Assembly (NCBI GenBank): GCA_024349245.1
Contig: JALDNG010000007.1
Location: 861,001 to 925,000 of the forward strand
Source: Neodontobutis hainanensis
Taxonomy: Eukaryota > Chordata > Actinopteri > Gobiiformes > Odontobutidae
Direction of reading: 5' to 3'
Length of the DNA: 64,000 nt
Positions 44,479 to 57,247 of this stretch are shown here, piece by piece (the first letter of the stretch is position 1; the number at the start of each line of letters is the position of its first letter). The translations under genes were made by a program, and so were the position numbers. The notes beneath the pieces are model-generated. The model saw nothing but the letters and a program-made list of their open reading frames with translations. It searched no databases and was not told the origin of the DNA.

Positions 44479-45984
44479 CAGTGCTCATATGTTTACATAC
44501 CCTGGCAGAATTTGTGATTTTTTTGGGGGCAATTTTCAGAGAATATAAATGATCACACAAAAAACTTTTTATTCACTCATAGTGGTTGGGTGAAGCCATT
44601 TATTGTCAAACAACTGTGTTTATCATAATAACAACAGAAACTACCCAAATGACCCTGATAAAAAGTTTACATACCCTGGTGATTTTGGCCGGATAACATG
44701 CACACAAGTTGACACAAACAGGTTTGAATGGTTACTATGGTTACTAAAGGTAACCATCCTCACCTGTGACCTGTTTGCTTGTAATCAGTGTGTGAATAAA
44801 AGGTCAATGAGTTTCTGGGCTCCTGACAGACCCTTGCATGTCTCATCCAGTGCTGCACTGATGTTTCTGTCTGAGTCATGGAAAAGCCAAATAACTGTCA
44901 AAGGATCTGCAGGAAAAGGTAATTGAACTGTATAAAACATGAAAGGGATATAAATAAAAAATATTCAAGGAATTGAGAATGCCAATCAGCAGTGTTTAAA
45001 ATGAGGGATTCTGATTCAGGTACACCAACAAAGATTTCAGCCACAACTGCCAGGAAAATTGTTCGGGATGCAAAGAACTCTGTAGTGGCAAAGTGGTGTG
45101 GTTGTTTCAAGATGTACAATAAGGAGGCCCTTGAAGAAAAATGGTCTGCATGGTCGTGTTGCCAGAAGAAATCCATTACTACACAAATGCCACAAAGCAT
45201 CCCGCTTACAATATGCCAAACAACAAAGAGACAAACCTCAAAACTTCTGGAACAAAGTCATTTGGAGTGATGAGACCAGAATGAAACTTTTGGTCACAAC
45301 CGTAAACGTTACATCTGGAGAGGTCAACAAGGCCTGTGATGAAAGGTGCACAATTCCTGCTGTGAAACATGGAGGTGGATCACTGATGTTTTGGGGATGT
45401 GTGAGCTACAAAGGCACAGGAAACTTGGTCAAAATTGATGGCAAGATGAATGCAGCATGTTTTCAGAAAATACTGGAGGAAAATTTGGACTCATCAGCCC
45501 GAAAGCCGTGCATGGGAAGTACTTGGACGTTTAAACATGACAAAGATCCAAAGCACAAACCCAAGTCAACCTGTCATTGGCTACAGCAGGATAAAGTGAA
45601 GGCTCTGGTCATCTCAGTCTCCTGACCTCAATATCATTGAGCCACTCTGGGGAGATCTCAAACGTGCAGTTCATTCAAGACAGCCCAAGAATTTACAGGA
45701 ACTGGAGGCTTTTTGCCAAGAATGGGCAGCTTTACCATCTGAGAAAATAAAGAGCCTCCTCCACAACTACCACAAAGACTTCAAGTTGTCATTGATGTTA
45801 AAGGTGTCATTACACAGTATTAGGAACTGGGGTATGTAAACTTTTGAGCAGAGTCATTTGGGTAGTTTCAGTTGTCATTATGATTTAAATAGAGTAAACA
45901 CAATTGTTTTACAATAAATGGCTTCACCAAACGACGAACTATAAGTAATTCTGCCAACGGTATGTAAACTTATGAGCACAACTG
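44479..45984 (+). mobile_element. Tc1-like transposon, complete but inactive
   Basis: About 1.5 kb flanked by TA (44477-44478 and 45985-45986). The outer ends match: CAGTGCTCATATGTTTACATAC on the left, against CAGTTGTGCTCATAAGTTTACATAC for the right end reverse-complemented, so the left end has lost three bases. The terminal repeats are about 210 bp. Each carries a second inner TTTACATACCC copy (44667 region left, 45830 region right), the inverted-repeat/direct-repeat layout known from Tc1-like fish elements. Confidence 0.9.
44880..45805 (+). pseudogene. Tc1-like transposase pseudogene
   Basis: The transposase reads in order but in changing frames. It starts at about 44879 (MEKPNNC). A DNA-binding part follows with stops. 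The catalytic region comes next, with VIWSDETRM (45268-45290), GGGSLMFWGCVSYKGTG, KHDKDPKHK (about 45532-45560) and, after a frame change near 45600, SPDLNIIEPLWGDLKRAVHS. These are the three acidic positions of a DD34E enzyme. Several stops and shifts make it non-functional. The whole lies inside the terminal repeats of the element at 44479-45984. Confidence 0.85.
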
Positions 45985-45989
45985 TAGAA

Positions 45990-46400
45990 TGATCTATCAG
46001 TGTTCCTGAGGTGGACATGCCTGGAACACCCACAGGGCATGTGCAAACCAGCTCACTCCTCTTAAAATTGAGGAGCAGCTTTTCTGTTTAGCTCATTTGT
46101 TACAATTGACCAATACATTCTTCAGACCCATAAGTGAGGATTGGTGGGGCACACAGGGTGTACTCCTGGCTCAGTATTTGGCCACCTGGAAGAACACCAC
46201 ATTGTTCTTCCTGAATGTTAAGTTCAACTAATGACTCCTCCTCTCAGTAATTCTGTCTCAGAGAGTGGAATGACCCTCCCTTCAATGGAACATGTCCTAC
46301 TGCTTAAAAAAGAGTTCCATGGTTTGCAGTCCAGAGTGCTGTTGCCAATCTCCATCAGATGTACGTAAGTGTGTCAGCAAGAAGGTCCACCTACAGTCCA
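45990..46400. repeat. Possible old LINE-like repeat fragment
   Basis: The stretch CTCCTCTTAAAATTGAGGAG and its surroundings resemble degraded copies of a repeat common in fish LINE 3' regions. The likeness is by eye and weak. No coding frame remains. Confidence 0.25.
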
Positions 46401-49400
46401 CCCATTAAGTCTTGTCTTGTGTTTTTAATAAAGAAATGATGAACAACAATAACAGCAACAATGGTACAATGATAATGAGCCTGAGTGCATGATCAATAAC
46501 ACACTTTTGTTACTTTCACCTACTTTTTTCCAAAGATTAAGATGCAAAGGAGATGGAAAATCTGTCTCCAGCCAAAGCTTGTGTAGACTGTTGCCCACAA
46601 AGCAGCAGTGCCATAAACATCCTGGCATCTGGCTTATGTCGCTATCATAAGCTATGTTCAAATTCTAAGACTTTACACATTGTGCCGTGTTGAAGGCCTC
46701 ATGATGGAGTGCAATCTTCAAAAGCCTAATTAGGGATTACGCTTGGACGTGATGGACACCGCAGGGCCATTGAGCAACACTCCAGTATTATAAACCACAA
46801 CCTAAATGGCCCTGCACATTTCTTCTTTTAGTTTAGTGTCATGGGGAGAATTATGGTCTGTTAGTGTCTGTAGCAACTTTTGAGGATTTATCTTTTGTAG
46901 TGCATAGACACATACAGACATTCACAAGAACATAATCAGAAAAATGTAATTTTAGTTTTTTATGTATAACCCTTTAATTTCATGTTAAAAGCAGTTACAT
47001 TCTTCTGTGTCATTTCTTTTGTCTTTTTGAACAGATAAACAGAACAGAAAATAAAATTACCTGTGACTGACTTAAAATGAACAAGCATGAAGAGAATGCA
47101 GAGATCTGCTGCAGTGTTTATTTGCAATGGACGTGACCATTGGAGACATGCTTGATGGGGGAAACTTTTACGAGGGCTACCACTGTGCAGCTCATGTGAG
47201 ATTAAATCAGGAGCAGTATTAGCATGCAAATTGAAAAAAAGGGTAGTATTTTCTTTGGATTAACTGCCACCGGCTGCACAATGGAGTGCTAGACTGTAGA
47301 CTGTATCACGCTGTAGCTCTAATGGTATGTGCTTATGGGCATCCTGAGGAAGCTCTCCACTGGTTTGTCACAGAAGTCATTAAAATGTGCTGTTGGTACT
47401 AATTTCACATAGATGCAGGTACAAGCGTCTCTCTGACGCAGCAGAAAGCCTCACTGGGGATGGATATGTGAGGATGTAATGCACAATGGGCAATGGCAGC
47501 CCTCTGTCACCAAATAAAAAATAGCTGAGATGAAGTGCTTGCTGCTGGAAAATGTGCCGCACAGGACAGGAATAAAAACAACACCTGCAGATTTAGAAAG
47601 AGATGTGTTGAACCTATAACACATTTGCATTTGTCATTAAACAAACCAACTTTAGCAAACATATGCATGACTCGCTTTGTCACTTCTAGCACAAGGTGAG
47701 GTCTTTGCCCTGGTTTCTTGCTTACATTTTTTAAACTTCACACTGGCTCCAATGAATCATCTCACACAGCAAGTTAAATGCTGCAAATGAATGGCTGTGC
47801 GATGACATTTGTCTTGCTGCAGTCATACAGACAACATCAAGGTGTAACTCAGTGGATGGCTGAAGAAGCATTGAGCCATCCCTCCCTTTAAGTAGTTCAA
47901 ATATAGTAGTGTTTACCACCAACACTGCTGTCACAAGAAAAAGCTCAATCATTCTGGTTTTAGAGACATTAAAAATTGAGTAATTGAAAACATTTGTCTG
48001 AGTAAACGGATGTGGGCACCCCTCCAAAATGTATTCCTGAGATGCCTGGGCTGGAGACTGATCCAGATGGGTCTGAAATGAAAACAGATGGTCCAGCACA
48101 GGAAACATAACCAAGGTACTACTACATAAAGACTTCTGCATAAAGCCATCGATGTAGTAAATTCTCTTTTGAACCATTCAGACTGTCAACACTGTCATAC
48201 TATTAACACTAAAATATAACATCTCAAGAAATCTTTAATGAGCCCTAACATAAAACCAACAGAATGGCCACTCTTTCATAGATAAAGAGAAACAGGCAGG
48301 CATCCATGTCTTGCAAAGTGTTCTCTTGAGATACTATTACAATTGGCTGCACTTTTTCTAATTTGTCATACGGCTAATGGAAATCAAAACTTGACGCAGA
48401 GTGTCCATCCCGGAGATATTATCTTGCAAAGTAATATCTTAGAGTCATGGCAAAGAGCTTGAAATCACTAAGAATAAACTGCACAAGTCCATATGAATGT
48501 AAAAAATCTTTGTATTTAACAGGATTTTTTGAGTGCATGAGCCAGATGTCAAAGTGGTGTCTCTCTTTTGCAACATTTTGTTAAAATAAAAATGAACTTG
48601 CAAAAAGAAATCAATATGCATTGGTGTCTTGTGTATGTGTGTGTTTAGATTGATTAACTAAAATTGTTTTGCTTTTTGTTAAATTTTGTCATTTTCCTTT
48701 TAACATGAGACCATGAGCTGTAATTGGCCCCTGGGCTGTACTTAAAGACTGCTTGTTTTAACCTCGAAAAAGTATTTTGAACAAATGATTGTATATAAAG
48801 TTAACTCATATTTGACTACTTACATCTGTGATGGGGTAACGTCCAGTTTTGGAAGTACGTCTAAAAAAGCTGCTGTCTGATGTAATAGCAGTTATTGGAG
48901 AATGTAAAAAAGTGCACTTTGGGAGTGGATGTGATGTTTGGGTCCTCGTGTTTCAGAGCTGCAGTATGTTTTCATTCCAGAGTCCAGATGTATAGCCCTG
49001 CTATGCTGCTCATATTGGATACACATTCAGGAATGGAGTTCCCCTGAGTTTTTGTGTTTTATTCAAGTCATGCAGACATCTGTCGGAGAAACACACATTC
49101 AGATAACAGTGAGGATGATAGAAACACCAGGCTTTCATTGTTTTATTTTTATTTATCCTTTATCAAGGTAAAATGTTTGAGAAGTTTGTTTGCGAGAGAT
49201 ACCCAACCATATCTATCTATGACCGATGTGTTTCTTTTGCATAAATTGTGAAAAGGACTTTACATTTGGTTTGGTGGTGTATGAATGGCAAGAATAATTC
49301 GTTCAAATAAAGAAAATAATAAAAATTATTAAAAATTAATAAATTACAGGCAATAGTTTGCCCTTCCTTCATTTAGCACAATACATTTTTTTTATTGTCT

Positions 49401-49513
49401 TAGTTGAATGAGTAGCACTCAAGAGACAGGACATTGATTTAGAGCTCAGGTTTTGAAACAACAGTCTTTTACCTGGGTTTCTACAGATCACAGTGATTAC
49501 TGTTTAAAACAAG

Positions 49514-49528
49514 TCCCCCTAGTGGACA
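49514..49528 (-). promoter_or_regulatory. CTCF-like motif
   Basis: TCCCCCTAGTGGACA reads TGTCCACTAGGGGGA on the minus strand. This is a good fit to the CTCF core (CCANNAGGGGG). Motif only, no occupancy evidence. Confidence 0.35.
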
Positions 49529-50387
49529 CGGGAGGACTATCACTGTCCTGTCTGGATCGCTTACAACTGTAAAATAAAGTCATGTGCATTATTAATGAAT
49601 TAATTACTTAACTAACAACAAATAAAGTGATTAAAAGAGTTTAATCACAGAGGAAGTTCAACATTGAACTTAGATGCAAAGTGACCTCTAATCATACATC
49701 AGTTCATCCAGCTCAAAGGAAATGAATGCAAAATGCTCACGCTGCAGCAGGCACTCCTGTAGCGGATTTATCCTCTCAGTGAACTCTGCCCTCTATTTCA
49801 AGCTTGCCAGTATTGTCTGTTATAGTACTAGAAACAAGGCAAACCACCTTCTTCTACCTGACAAAGGAATACATTATCCTTTCCCCAAAAGAACACACAA
49901 GTGGTCTTTTCAGATGTGTTTATGCTATGGCTTTGCTCCAAAAAGGAAGAGTCTGCAGTGATGTGCTAACAAGGACGAGACCGACTTTCAGGCTCATGAA
50001 TAAACGCTCAGTTCACATATACTCTACCCCTCCTTTAGAGCAAGACTTTAAAACACAGGCAATGACTGGAAGAGCAGCACAACGTACATGAAATGTCTGG
50101 ATATGAGTCCAACATTTGACTGAAATCTTACTGTTAGGATTGCTGACATAATAAGAAAATAGCTTTTTACTAATGTGCTCCACATAGGATTTACAAAAAA
50201 ACGTTTATAGTGTAAATCATCAAATTGTGGTTTTGTTTGCATTCAGCACTGCATTTTTTTAAAGCATGTCAATAAAGTACAGCAAAACTACTGAGCTCTC
50301 CAGCTAGGTTATCCATGGTCCAACGGTGTTTGAAGCCTTGTGAATGGATGAAGAGCCAAGAAGAGCCAATTTGCTTAATTTTGGGTG

Positions 50388-50391
<4 letters not shown>

Positions 50392-50433
<42 letters not shown>
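50392..50433. repeat. (TA)n microsatellite
   Basis: About 42 bases of alternating TA. Confidence 0.95.
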
Positions 50434-50436
<3 letters not shown>

Positions 50437-50849
50437 TTGTTGCAAAAAATGTGATGTCGTGGTTAATAATTGAACACTAAAATGAGGTTTTAATCCTTTT
50501 TGCTAAAGGACTTATTGATTAAATTCATTTTACAAAAGACATGTCAGCCTAGTCCTTGTTGAGTAAAGCCTTTCTGAGCAGGTGTTGATCTTCAGTGATA
50601 GCAGCAGTGCATAGAAAAGGCTCATTCATTAGGCACTTTGATTCACATTATCTTTTCATTACAGAGGCCATACGCAGCTGGCGGAGACCCAGATTTGGAT
50701 TCCCCAGCAAAGAGATAAGGTGCCAGCATGACACCATGCCCAGCTCCTGACAGCAATCAGGGGAAAAATGAGCTTTTTCACTGCAATAGACCCTGCTCTC
50801 TGGACTCTGAACTTGCACATGGAGAGAGTTAGTCATTTTAAATCTTTAC

Positions 50850-50879
50850 ATAGGCCTACTGGATGGCCAGTAGGCCTAT
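50850..50879. repeat. Perfect 13-bp inverted repeat with 4-nt loop
   Basis: ATAGGCCTACTGG (50850-50862), loop ATGG, then CCAGTAGGCCTAT (50867-50879). It lies about 255 bases upstream of the stc1 TATA box. Confidence 0.9.
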
Positions 50880-51095
50880 ATCAATGTAACATAATTCCAA
50901 TACATTGATTAATTCATTGATATAAATCAAAATCATTTTAATCATTTTTACACGCTTGTATGAAAATAACTTCATGGACTGTATGCTTTTAAACTGTTAA
51001 CTGTTAACGTAAACATGAAGATTTGCTGGCTGTTAAAGGGCTTTGTCAATTAGTAGTGGAAAGACAGGGAGCACGGTCCAAAAAGCGGCTTTGTG

Positions 51096-51140
51096 ATTGG
51101 TCCAAAGGCAGAACTCGTAACGTGCAGCGCTCCTATATAA
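51096..51140 (+). promoter_or_regulatory. stc1: stc1 core promoter
   Basis: TATATAA at 51134-51140 is preceded by an inverted CCAAT box (ATTGG, 51096-51100). Transcription would begin near 51165, which leaves a 5' UTR of about 200 bases. In that leader, an 11-codon upstream frame opens at about 51174 (ATGCAAGTC..., closing at ATGTAA). Confidence 0.65.
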
Positions 51141-51364
51141 ACCCTGGCAGCCTGAACATCGCCGCTATCTGTCATGCAAGTCAGAGGGAGAGTGAGGAGT
51201 CCGATGTAAAGAGATTGTTGGCAGCCTTTTGGTTGTAGCCTTTATTAAATTAGTGCTGTTCCCGCTCTCCTTTAGCTCCTTGGAGCGTTATTATTTTTAT
51301 GAATTACACAAAAAGCAAGAGACACGTCTTTACGTTTACTTCTATCATCTGTGTTGAAAGGACG

Positions 51365-53985
51365 ATGCCTTTGAGAACCGGACTTTTTCTCCTGATGGTG
51401 CTGAACGCATCTGCATATGAACTGGATCAGAACGAGTCCTATTCGCCCAGGAGAGCACGCTTTTCTGCTAACAGCCCTTGTAAGTACCACGTCTTCTATC
51501 TGCATATTTTAACATGACTGATATATTTTGCTTTACCTTGCTCGCTTACTCCGTAGAATATTTTCCCATAAATGTTGGCCTATGCAGCCTTTCGTGCGTA
51601 AATGAACGCTTTAACCATGTGAACGCGGAGAAGGCTGCGGGAAGAACGCTTTGCTTTTGCCGGCGTCCTGCCGGCAACAGATGACACCTGAGGTGCAGCC
51701 TGTGTTAGGCTCAGGATTTGGCAGTTCCACTGTACACATTAGACAATCTTAGACAATCTGGTGATTTTGAGCAAAGGCAAGAAAGAATAGACTACCCATT
51801 TACCTTTTTCAGACAGAAAGTGTCACCGACCAATGCGTTTACACGCACCAGTTGATAATGCTGTCCATCACTTGTTTAACAGAGTAGACATAGCTATAAG
51901 CCAATTTAACACTGTCATGGACAAATAGTGAATGCCCCATTTTATATGTGCATGTCTTTGTTCACCTCGCCTTCAAACCCAAAGGTAGAGCACAGTAAAA
52001 GGCAGAGGCTGACAGAGATACTGACTCTGTTCTGCAGACATTGCTTCATCATCGTAAGATTTGCAGCTCAATCTGTGTATTTTAAAAATAATCTTGCATC
52101 CTCCTGATGGCAGTAAGCAGGCCATAAATGGACCCTTCATATTCACACAATACCAGCAGGCTTAGGGTCATCTATGACTTCTAATGATTATACCAAGGAC
52201 AAGAGTAAGAACTAACTGCAATCACTGATTGTGACTTACCAAAAGCTCTGTCTTGCATAGATTTGTAGCTCTGTCCTTTATGACAAGGGAGACTCTTTTA
52301 GCAAATGGACTGAGAGACGTGTACCGGTTGTGTGTGTGAATATGGCCACAGGTAAAAATACAGACAGTAAATGGCCTGGGACCAGAGTCATCAATGGCAA
52401 TGTGAGATTTCTATAAAATAAGTGAAGCCATGGGCTGCTGTGTGTGTTACTGTGTGTCACTGTGTGTCCAGCTATACAAGTGCATGTTTATGTGTTTGCA
52501 CTGGCATGTGTGCACACAATTTTCAGGTCTGTCTTTTGTATTTCTGGTGCTGATCATTAAGCACAATATAGGACCCTGATGTTTTTGCCAAATTGAGCCT
52601 AAATTTCTCAGAGTTGTAAGGTGTCCAATCTCCAGTCAAGTGACTATCTGCCCTGAGTCAATCTTTGTTGTAATTCAGCAAAGTATATACTGTACATCCT
52701 CTTCACCTCTTTCTAGTTGAAACCCTGGCGGCACTGGAGTGATGTGCTAAGTGAGTGTGCAGTGATTTCAGTTAAGCCACTGTTGGCTCTCTGCTGACGG
52801 TTCATTCTCTGTGCCCACAGCAGATGTGGCACGATGTCTCAACAGTGCCCTACAAGTCGGCTGTGGAGCCTTTGCCTGCCTGGAGAACTCCACATGTGAC
52901 ACAGATGGCATGCATGACATCTGCAAGTCCTTCCTATACAGTGCTGCTAAATTTGACACTCAGGTACCATCATTTTAACCTATGTTTACATGGCTATTCC
53001 TATATTTCCAAGTGCACATGGGTGGTATGGTGTCCAATGAGTCTTATTGCTGAGTGCCAGAATGTGTTAAGTATTACTGTTGTTTTAGGGAAAAGCATTT
53101 GTGAAGGAGAGCCTTAAGTGCATTGCCAATGGCATCACCTCGAAGGCATTCCCCTCCATCCGCCGCTGCTCCACCTTCCAAAGAATGATCTCTGATGTCC
53201 AAGAGGAATGTTACAGCAAGCTGGATATCTGCACTGTGGCACGATCCAATCCAGATGCTATTGGTGAAGTGGCACAGCTGCCAAGTCACTTCCCTAATAG
53301 GTGAGTATTTGTATTGTGCCTTATGGTAGTTCTTTGAACAGGAGTATTAAACATGTAAAAAAAATGTTTGGGCAATGGAAAATACAGTTCAGTTAGGATT
53401 GAAAAACACAGGGTTAAATAATAACCGTGATTATATACTATTGTATGTAGATGGAAAAAACAACAGATGACAAATTTATGAAAATGTTGCTCAACTGTTA
53501 GAGCATTACATCTCGGGACCGGACACAAAGAGATAGAAGAGGATTTAAACTGGAACACCCAGGAGTGGCAACAGTCTCAACAGGCAGTTAAAGTGTACAA
53601 ACCCATAGAGACTCAAGATAATAGCCTCAGTGATATTTTATTTAGTAAAACTTATCCTGTGATGTTGTGTTTCTTTTTGGCCAGATTTTATGGTAAGCTT
53701 CTCCAAAGCCTGATGGACTGTGATGAGGACACGGTGGAGCGCATTAGGACCAGCATGGTGTCGCGTCTGGGCCCAGAGATGACCATGCTTATTCAGCTGC
53801 TGCAGAGCAAGCCCTGCCCATCCACTGCTGTGGCCGCAGCTGCCGCTATGCCGACTGGAGTGGAGGGCCGTGGAAGCTGGCGATGGTCCATGGGTCCCCA
53901 TATGTACAAGGTCCAGCCTAATCTGCGAAACAGAGACTCTGCCAGTCATTTAGGCAAAAAACGTTCCTCTAGTGACAGCTCCTAA
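51365..53985 (+). CDS. stc1: Stanniocalcin-1
   Basis: Four exons join to 256 aa: 51365-51479, 52821-52963, 53089-53300 and 53685-53985. STC1 is a secreted disulphide-linked dimeric glycoprotein hormone, first known from fish corpuscles of Stannius, that lowers calcium uptake. Seen here: a signal peptide (MPLRTGLFLLMVLNASA), a short propeptide-like part with a basic PRRAR site, then the family core with RCLNSALQVGCGAFACLENS and KSFLYSAAKFDTQ. One N-glycosylation site is at Asn61. The 11 cysteines typical of STC1 are at 44, 53, 58, 64, 73, 97, 113, 127, 133, 169 and 201, the last fitting the dimer bridge. The C-terminal tail is divergent, with an alanine run and a basic/serine end. An in-frame ATG at 51299 would add 22 residues. 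The downstream ATG was chosen because the signal peptide follows it directly. Confidence 0.95.
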
Positions 53986-56900
53986 CTTCCACTCAGAGTT
54001 AGAAACTCACTGTCCAGCAACCATGAAACACAAGCTTCTCTATTCTCTCGAGGTGACAAATCCATTCTTCTGCTTTTCTGGAGTTTTCTGAATTATGCAC
54101 CACTAGGGAATGCCCATAGAGTTATCAGAGTTTGATTGTTGTTATACTATATATCACTAGAAAGAAACAAAACCCTTCCATTTCCACCTTGGTTAGTGTT
54201 GAACATGTGGCTGTCAAAGTTGTGCTAATTCGTACTTTTCAAATACGTAAATACAGCCCTAAAGGTTCATGACTTAATGCTTTTAAAGACAATGTCATAA
54301 TTCTGACTTCTGTCTATGAATAGATATAAGTAGACTATTACTTATTATTAAGTTATCGATAGATACAAAATTTAGTTGTAAATCTATCTAATATTTCAGT
54401 GATGAGTCCCGTCCTGTTGTGAGCATGAGATGTGGAAATGAGTTTCATGTCTATTTTTCTGACGCTAACATTATACTTATAAATGTACTGTAAACTATGT
54501 TTTCTTAGACAGCCATAGGTAGCCCTCCAAAAGAGAGTGCTCAAGGAGTGCGGTCTGTAGGTGTTTCATGGTAACCTTTTCAAGGCTACCTAAACTAACC
54601 AAAAACTTCAAACTGCCCTGAATGCTATTCATGTAATACCAAAATAGATGTATAGCTATAGCACTTAGAATTGTTTCATTATTCTGATGCTAGAAGTAGC
54701 CATGGCCATATGTTACAAATCATAATCCTGCACATACAGATTGATCAGGGCATGGCCAAATCTATGCATCAGAAAATGTCCATGTTGCATATCTTTTATC
54801 CAGACACTTGTAATGCATATGACTGTTGAGCTCTTCGGGTTTATGTGGGACCATGTTTAGTTGAATTGTACTGAATATATGTTCTTAGCCGTTTCGTATG
54901 TGTAGTAGCTCATTAGCATGTCCACAAGTAAGGCAGTGAGATCCAATTGTCTCGGACTGTTGACCATCATTCTCTGTGGTGAGCACACACACACTAAGAT
55001 GGAGAATGACTATTTTAAAAGCCTTGTTGGGATTATATTTATTTTCCTACTATATTATTTAATTTTTTCCTGTTATTTTTATGCATTATAGTAGTTTAAT
55101 TTAGTTTACTTTGAAAGCTATTCAGTCATGGCTCCTATTTATACATGAGCTGTATGCCAAATGAGATGAGGTGACTCTCTGGTGACTGAATGGGACCCAT
55201 GTCATGACTCTGTGCTGGCCATAGGGGAACACGGATGGTCATTCAAGTCAGTTGATCTACTTATGGGACCACAAGGAAATAAATAGCTACATATTGACAC
55301 TTATTAAAGGCAGCAAATTTGAGTGATTCTCAGCCTTGTGCTCATCAACATTAGATAATAATCACAGCAAAGCAAACACCAGCATCGGATCACTCAGTCT
55401 TCACCGAAGTGAAAGTCACTAAATTTATTTTTACAGCATTAGTTTGAATTGGTCCTTCTCTGTGTTCACTGGCAGGTGTCCATAGGTATCTGTAAAGTAT
55501 CTCATTAAGTAAAGGTATAAAAGTCTGTAGTTTCTAGACTTCAGAGTTCTGAGTTAGAAAGGTATTGTTGGAAGGGTTGGTCTTGGTGCTGGTGTTTGTT
55601 TTATGTATCCTTTGGAGGTTGGAGATGTTATGGAGCCCTTAGTAAAAAACGGCTACATTTATAATGGGTTGATGCACAAGGAAGGCAATATTGAGCTTAA
55701 CTTGGAGCAGTGGCTGTATCTAGTTCAATTTAAATGAAAATACAAAATGTTGAAATGAATGATATATTTACTTTAAAAATGTAATGGGGCCTGAAAGCGT
55801 CCTGCTTGGAAAAGTGAGTTCATATATTGTCCTTTTATGGCCAGGAAAAGACTGTTTATTCCTTAGTGTCTCTGTCTAATAGCTATTTAAGAATTCCAAA
55901 CTATGCAATAATCTCACATACAAGGATCACAGTGACACAGAAATGGATCTTTCTTTTATTCAGTGCCAGCTGATGCTGTGTGACTAAAGCAGCAGCGCAT
56001 ATGTTTAAATGTTGTGCTGAAAGCTCTCCCCTTTTGTGGCTCCTTTGCACTGTTTCTTTTCTGCTTTGCAAATATCCTTATTTGTTGAAGTAAAAAGTGA
56101 CTGTTCTGAAGGAATCATACGGGAAGTTTGAGCTATAGTTACACTGTGTATTCTAGCTTTTGTTGTTGTTGTTGTTTGTTAAATATGCACTTTGCATCTT
56201 TACCACTATAAAGGGCATTGACTCACTCAGTACATGTGCAATTGAAACCTGTTTTATTTTGGCAGTGAATGCTGAAGGGTCAGGGCTTCTTGATACATGT
56301 ACTTGTGTATCTGTGTTGCCCATGGGTAACTCCAAAGCCCATCAGCTGCTGCTAACCTCTTACTTCTGTGGATGATGTTGGATGCCTCTCATTTGTGGCC
56401 ACTTACAGTTAGTTAACTCAGAAACCAGTCCACATCATCATGCTTTGAAACATTTTAATGTGTACTCATGTTTTCTTATTTATTTTTTATAAACATTCCT
56501 TGTGTCAAGTATATTTTGGCTAGGGCAAATTGACTGTTTCTCCGCTAAGTCAAATGTAACGGAATTTCAGAGAATGTATCTGTATATGAATGTCTGTCTA
56601 TGACAATAGCATGCCCACGTTTAGGTAACCATGAAGGAAATTAGGCAAAAACACAAATGGGACAAATGAGAGAGTTTAAATTTGTGGATTTGTATTTAAG
56701 TGTAGGGTGGTTAAAGTGGTACAGGATTGGCCCCTGACGACTTTGGTGAAACTGTTTCTCCTGTTAACGAGACTGAAGAGACTGACATACACACTTCTGG
56801 CACTTATGGTACTCTTTCCTCTCAAGACTTGAAATAGATAAATGTTGTTGTGCTTAAACAAAATCAAAGCTTCGGTGACTAGTAAAGTTTATTTTGTATT

Positions 56901-57185
56901 CATATATATAGGATATATATATATATATATAAATCTATATATTATAAGTGACAGTTATTTTATTATGGAGCTTTTAAGGAGATTACTGATGTTCCTGATA
57001 CCGATGCTATGTAACGCATGATTGACCCTTGTGAATCACTTGCACTTTAATATATACCCATAGACATATATACCCATACTGTGTATATGTTTGGGTTTTC
57101 TCTGTACTGAAAAGTCATGAAAGATACAAACACATCAGTCCTGTGTCTTTTGCTGAACAGAAATAAAATATTTATCTGGACACGT
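53986..57185 (+). other. stc1: Probable long 3' UTR of stc1
   Basis: There is no coding exon here. An AATAAA at 57162-57167, followed by a GT-rich stretch (TTGCTCTTGTGTTTGTTC), makes a convincing cleavage region. It gives a 3' UTR of about 3.2 kb, in keeping with the long 3' UTR known for vertebrate STC1. An earlier AATAAA at 55278-55283 could give a shorter form. Several ATTTA elements are present. A short (TA)n tract lies at about 56900-56930. Confidence 0.5.
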
Positions 57186-57247
57186 TTGCTCTTGTGTTTG
57201 TTCACTAAATATCCATCAGCAGGTGTATGTCTTATATTGGTCCTATT

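Larger units (their letters stand above)
46401..50849. other. Intergenic DNA upstream of stc1
   Basis: No exon is supported over about 4.4 kb. It contains a CTCF-like motif (about 49514-49528) and a (TA)n tract (50392-50433). Enhancer content cannot be judged from one sequence. Confidence 0.5.

Noticed and set aside
47731..48177. 148-codon minus-strand open frame
   Set aside because: Length alone is not convincing. No family motif, promoter or splice context was found, although a chance frame this long is somewhat unusual.
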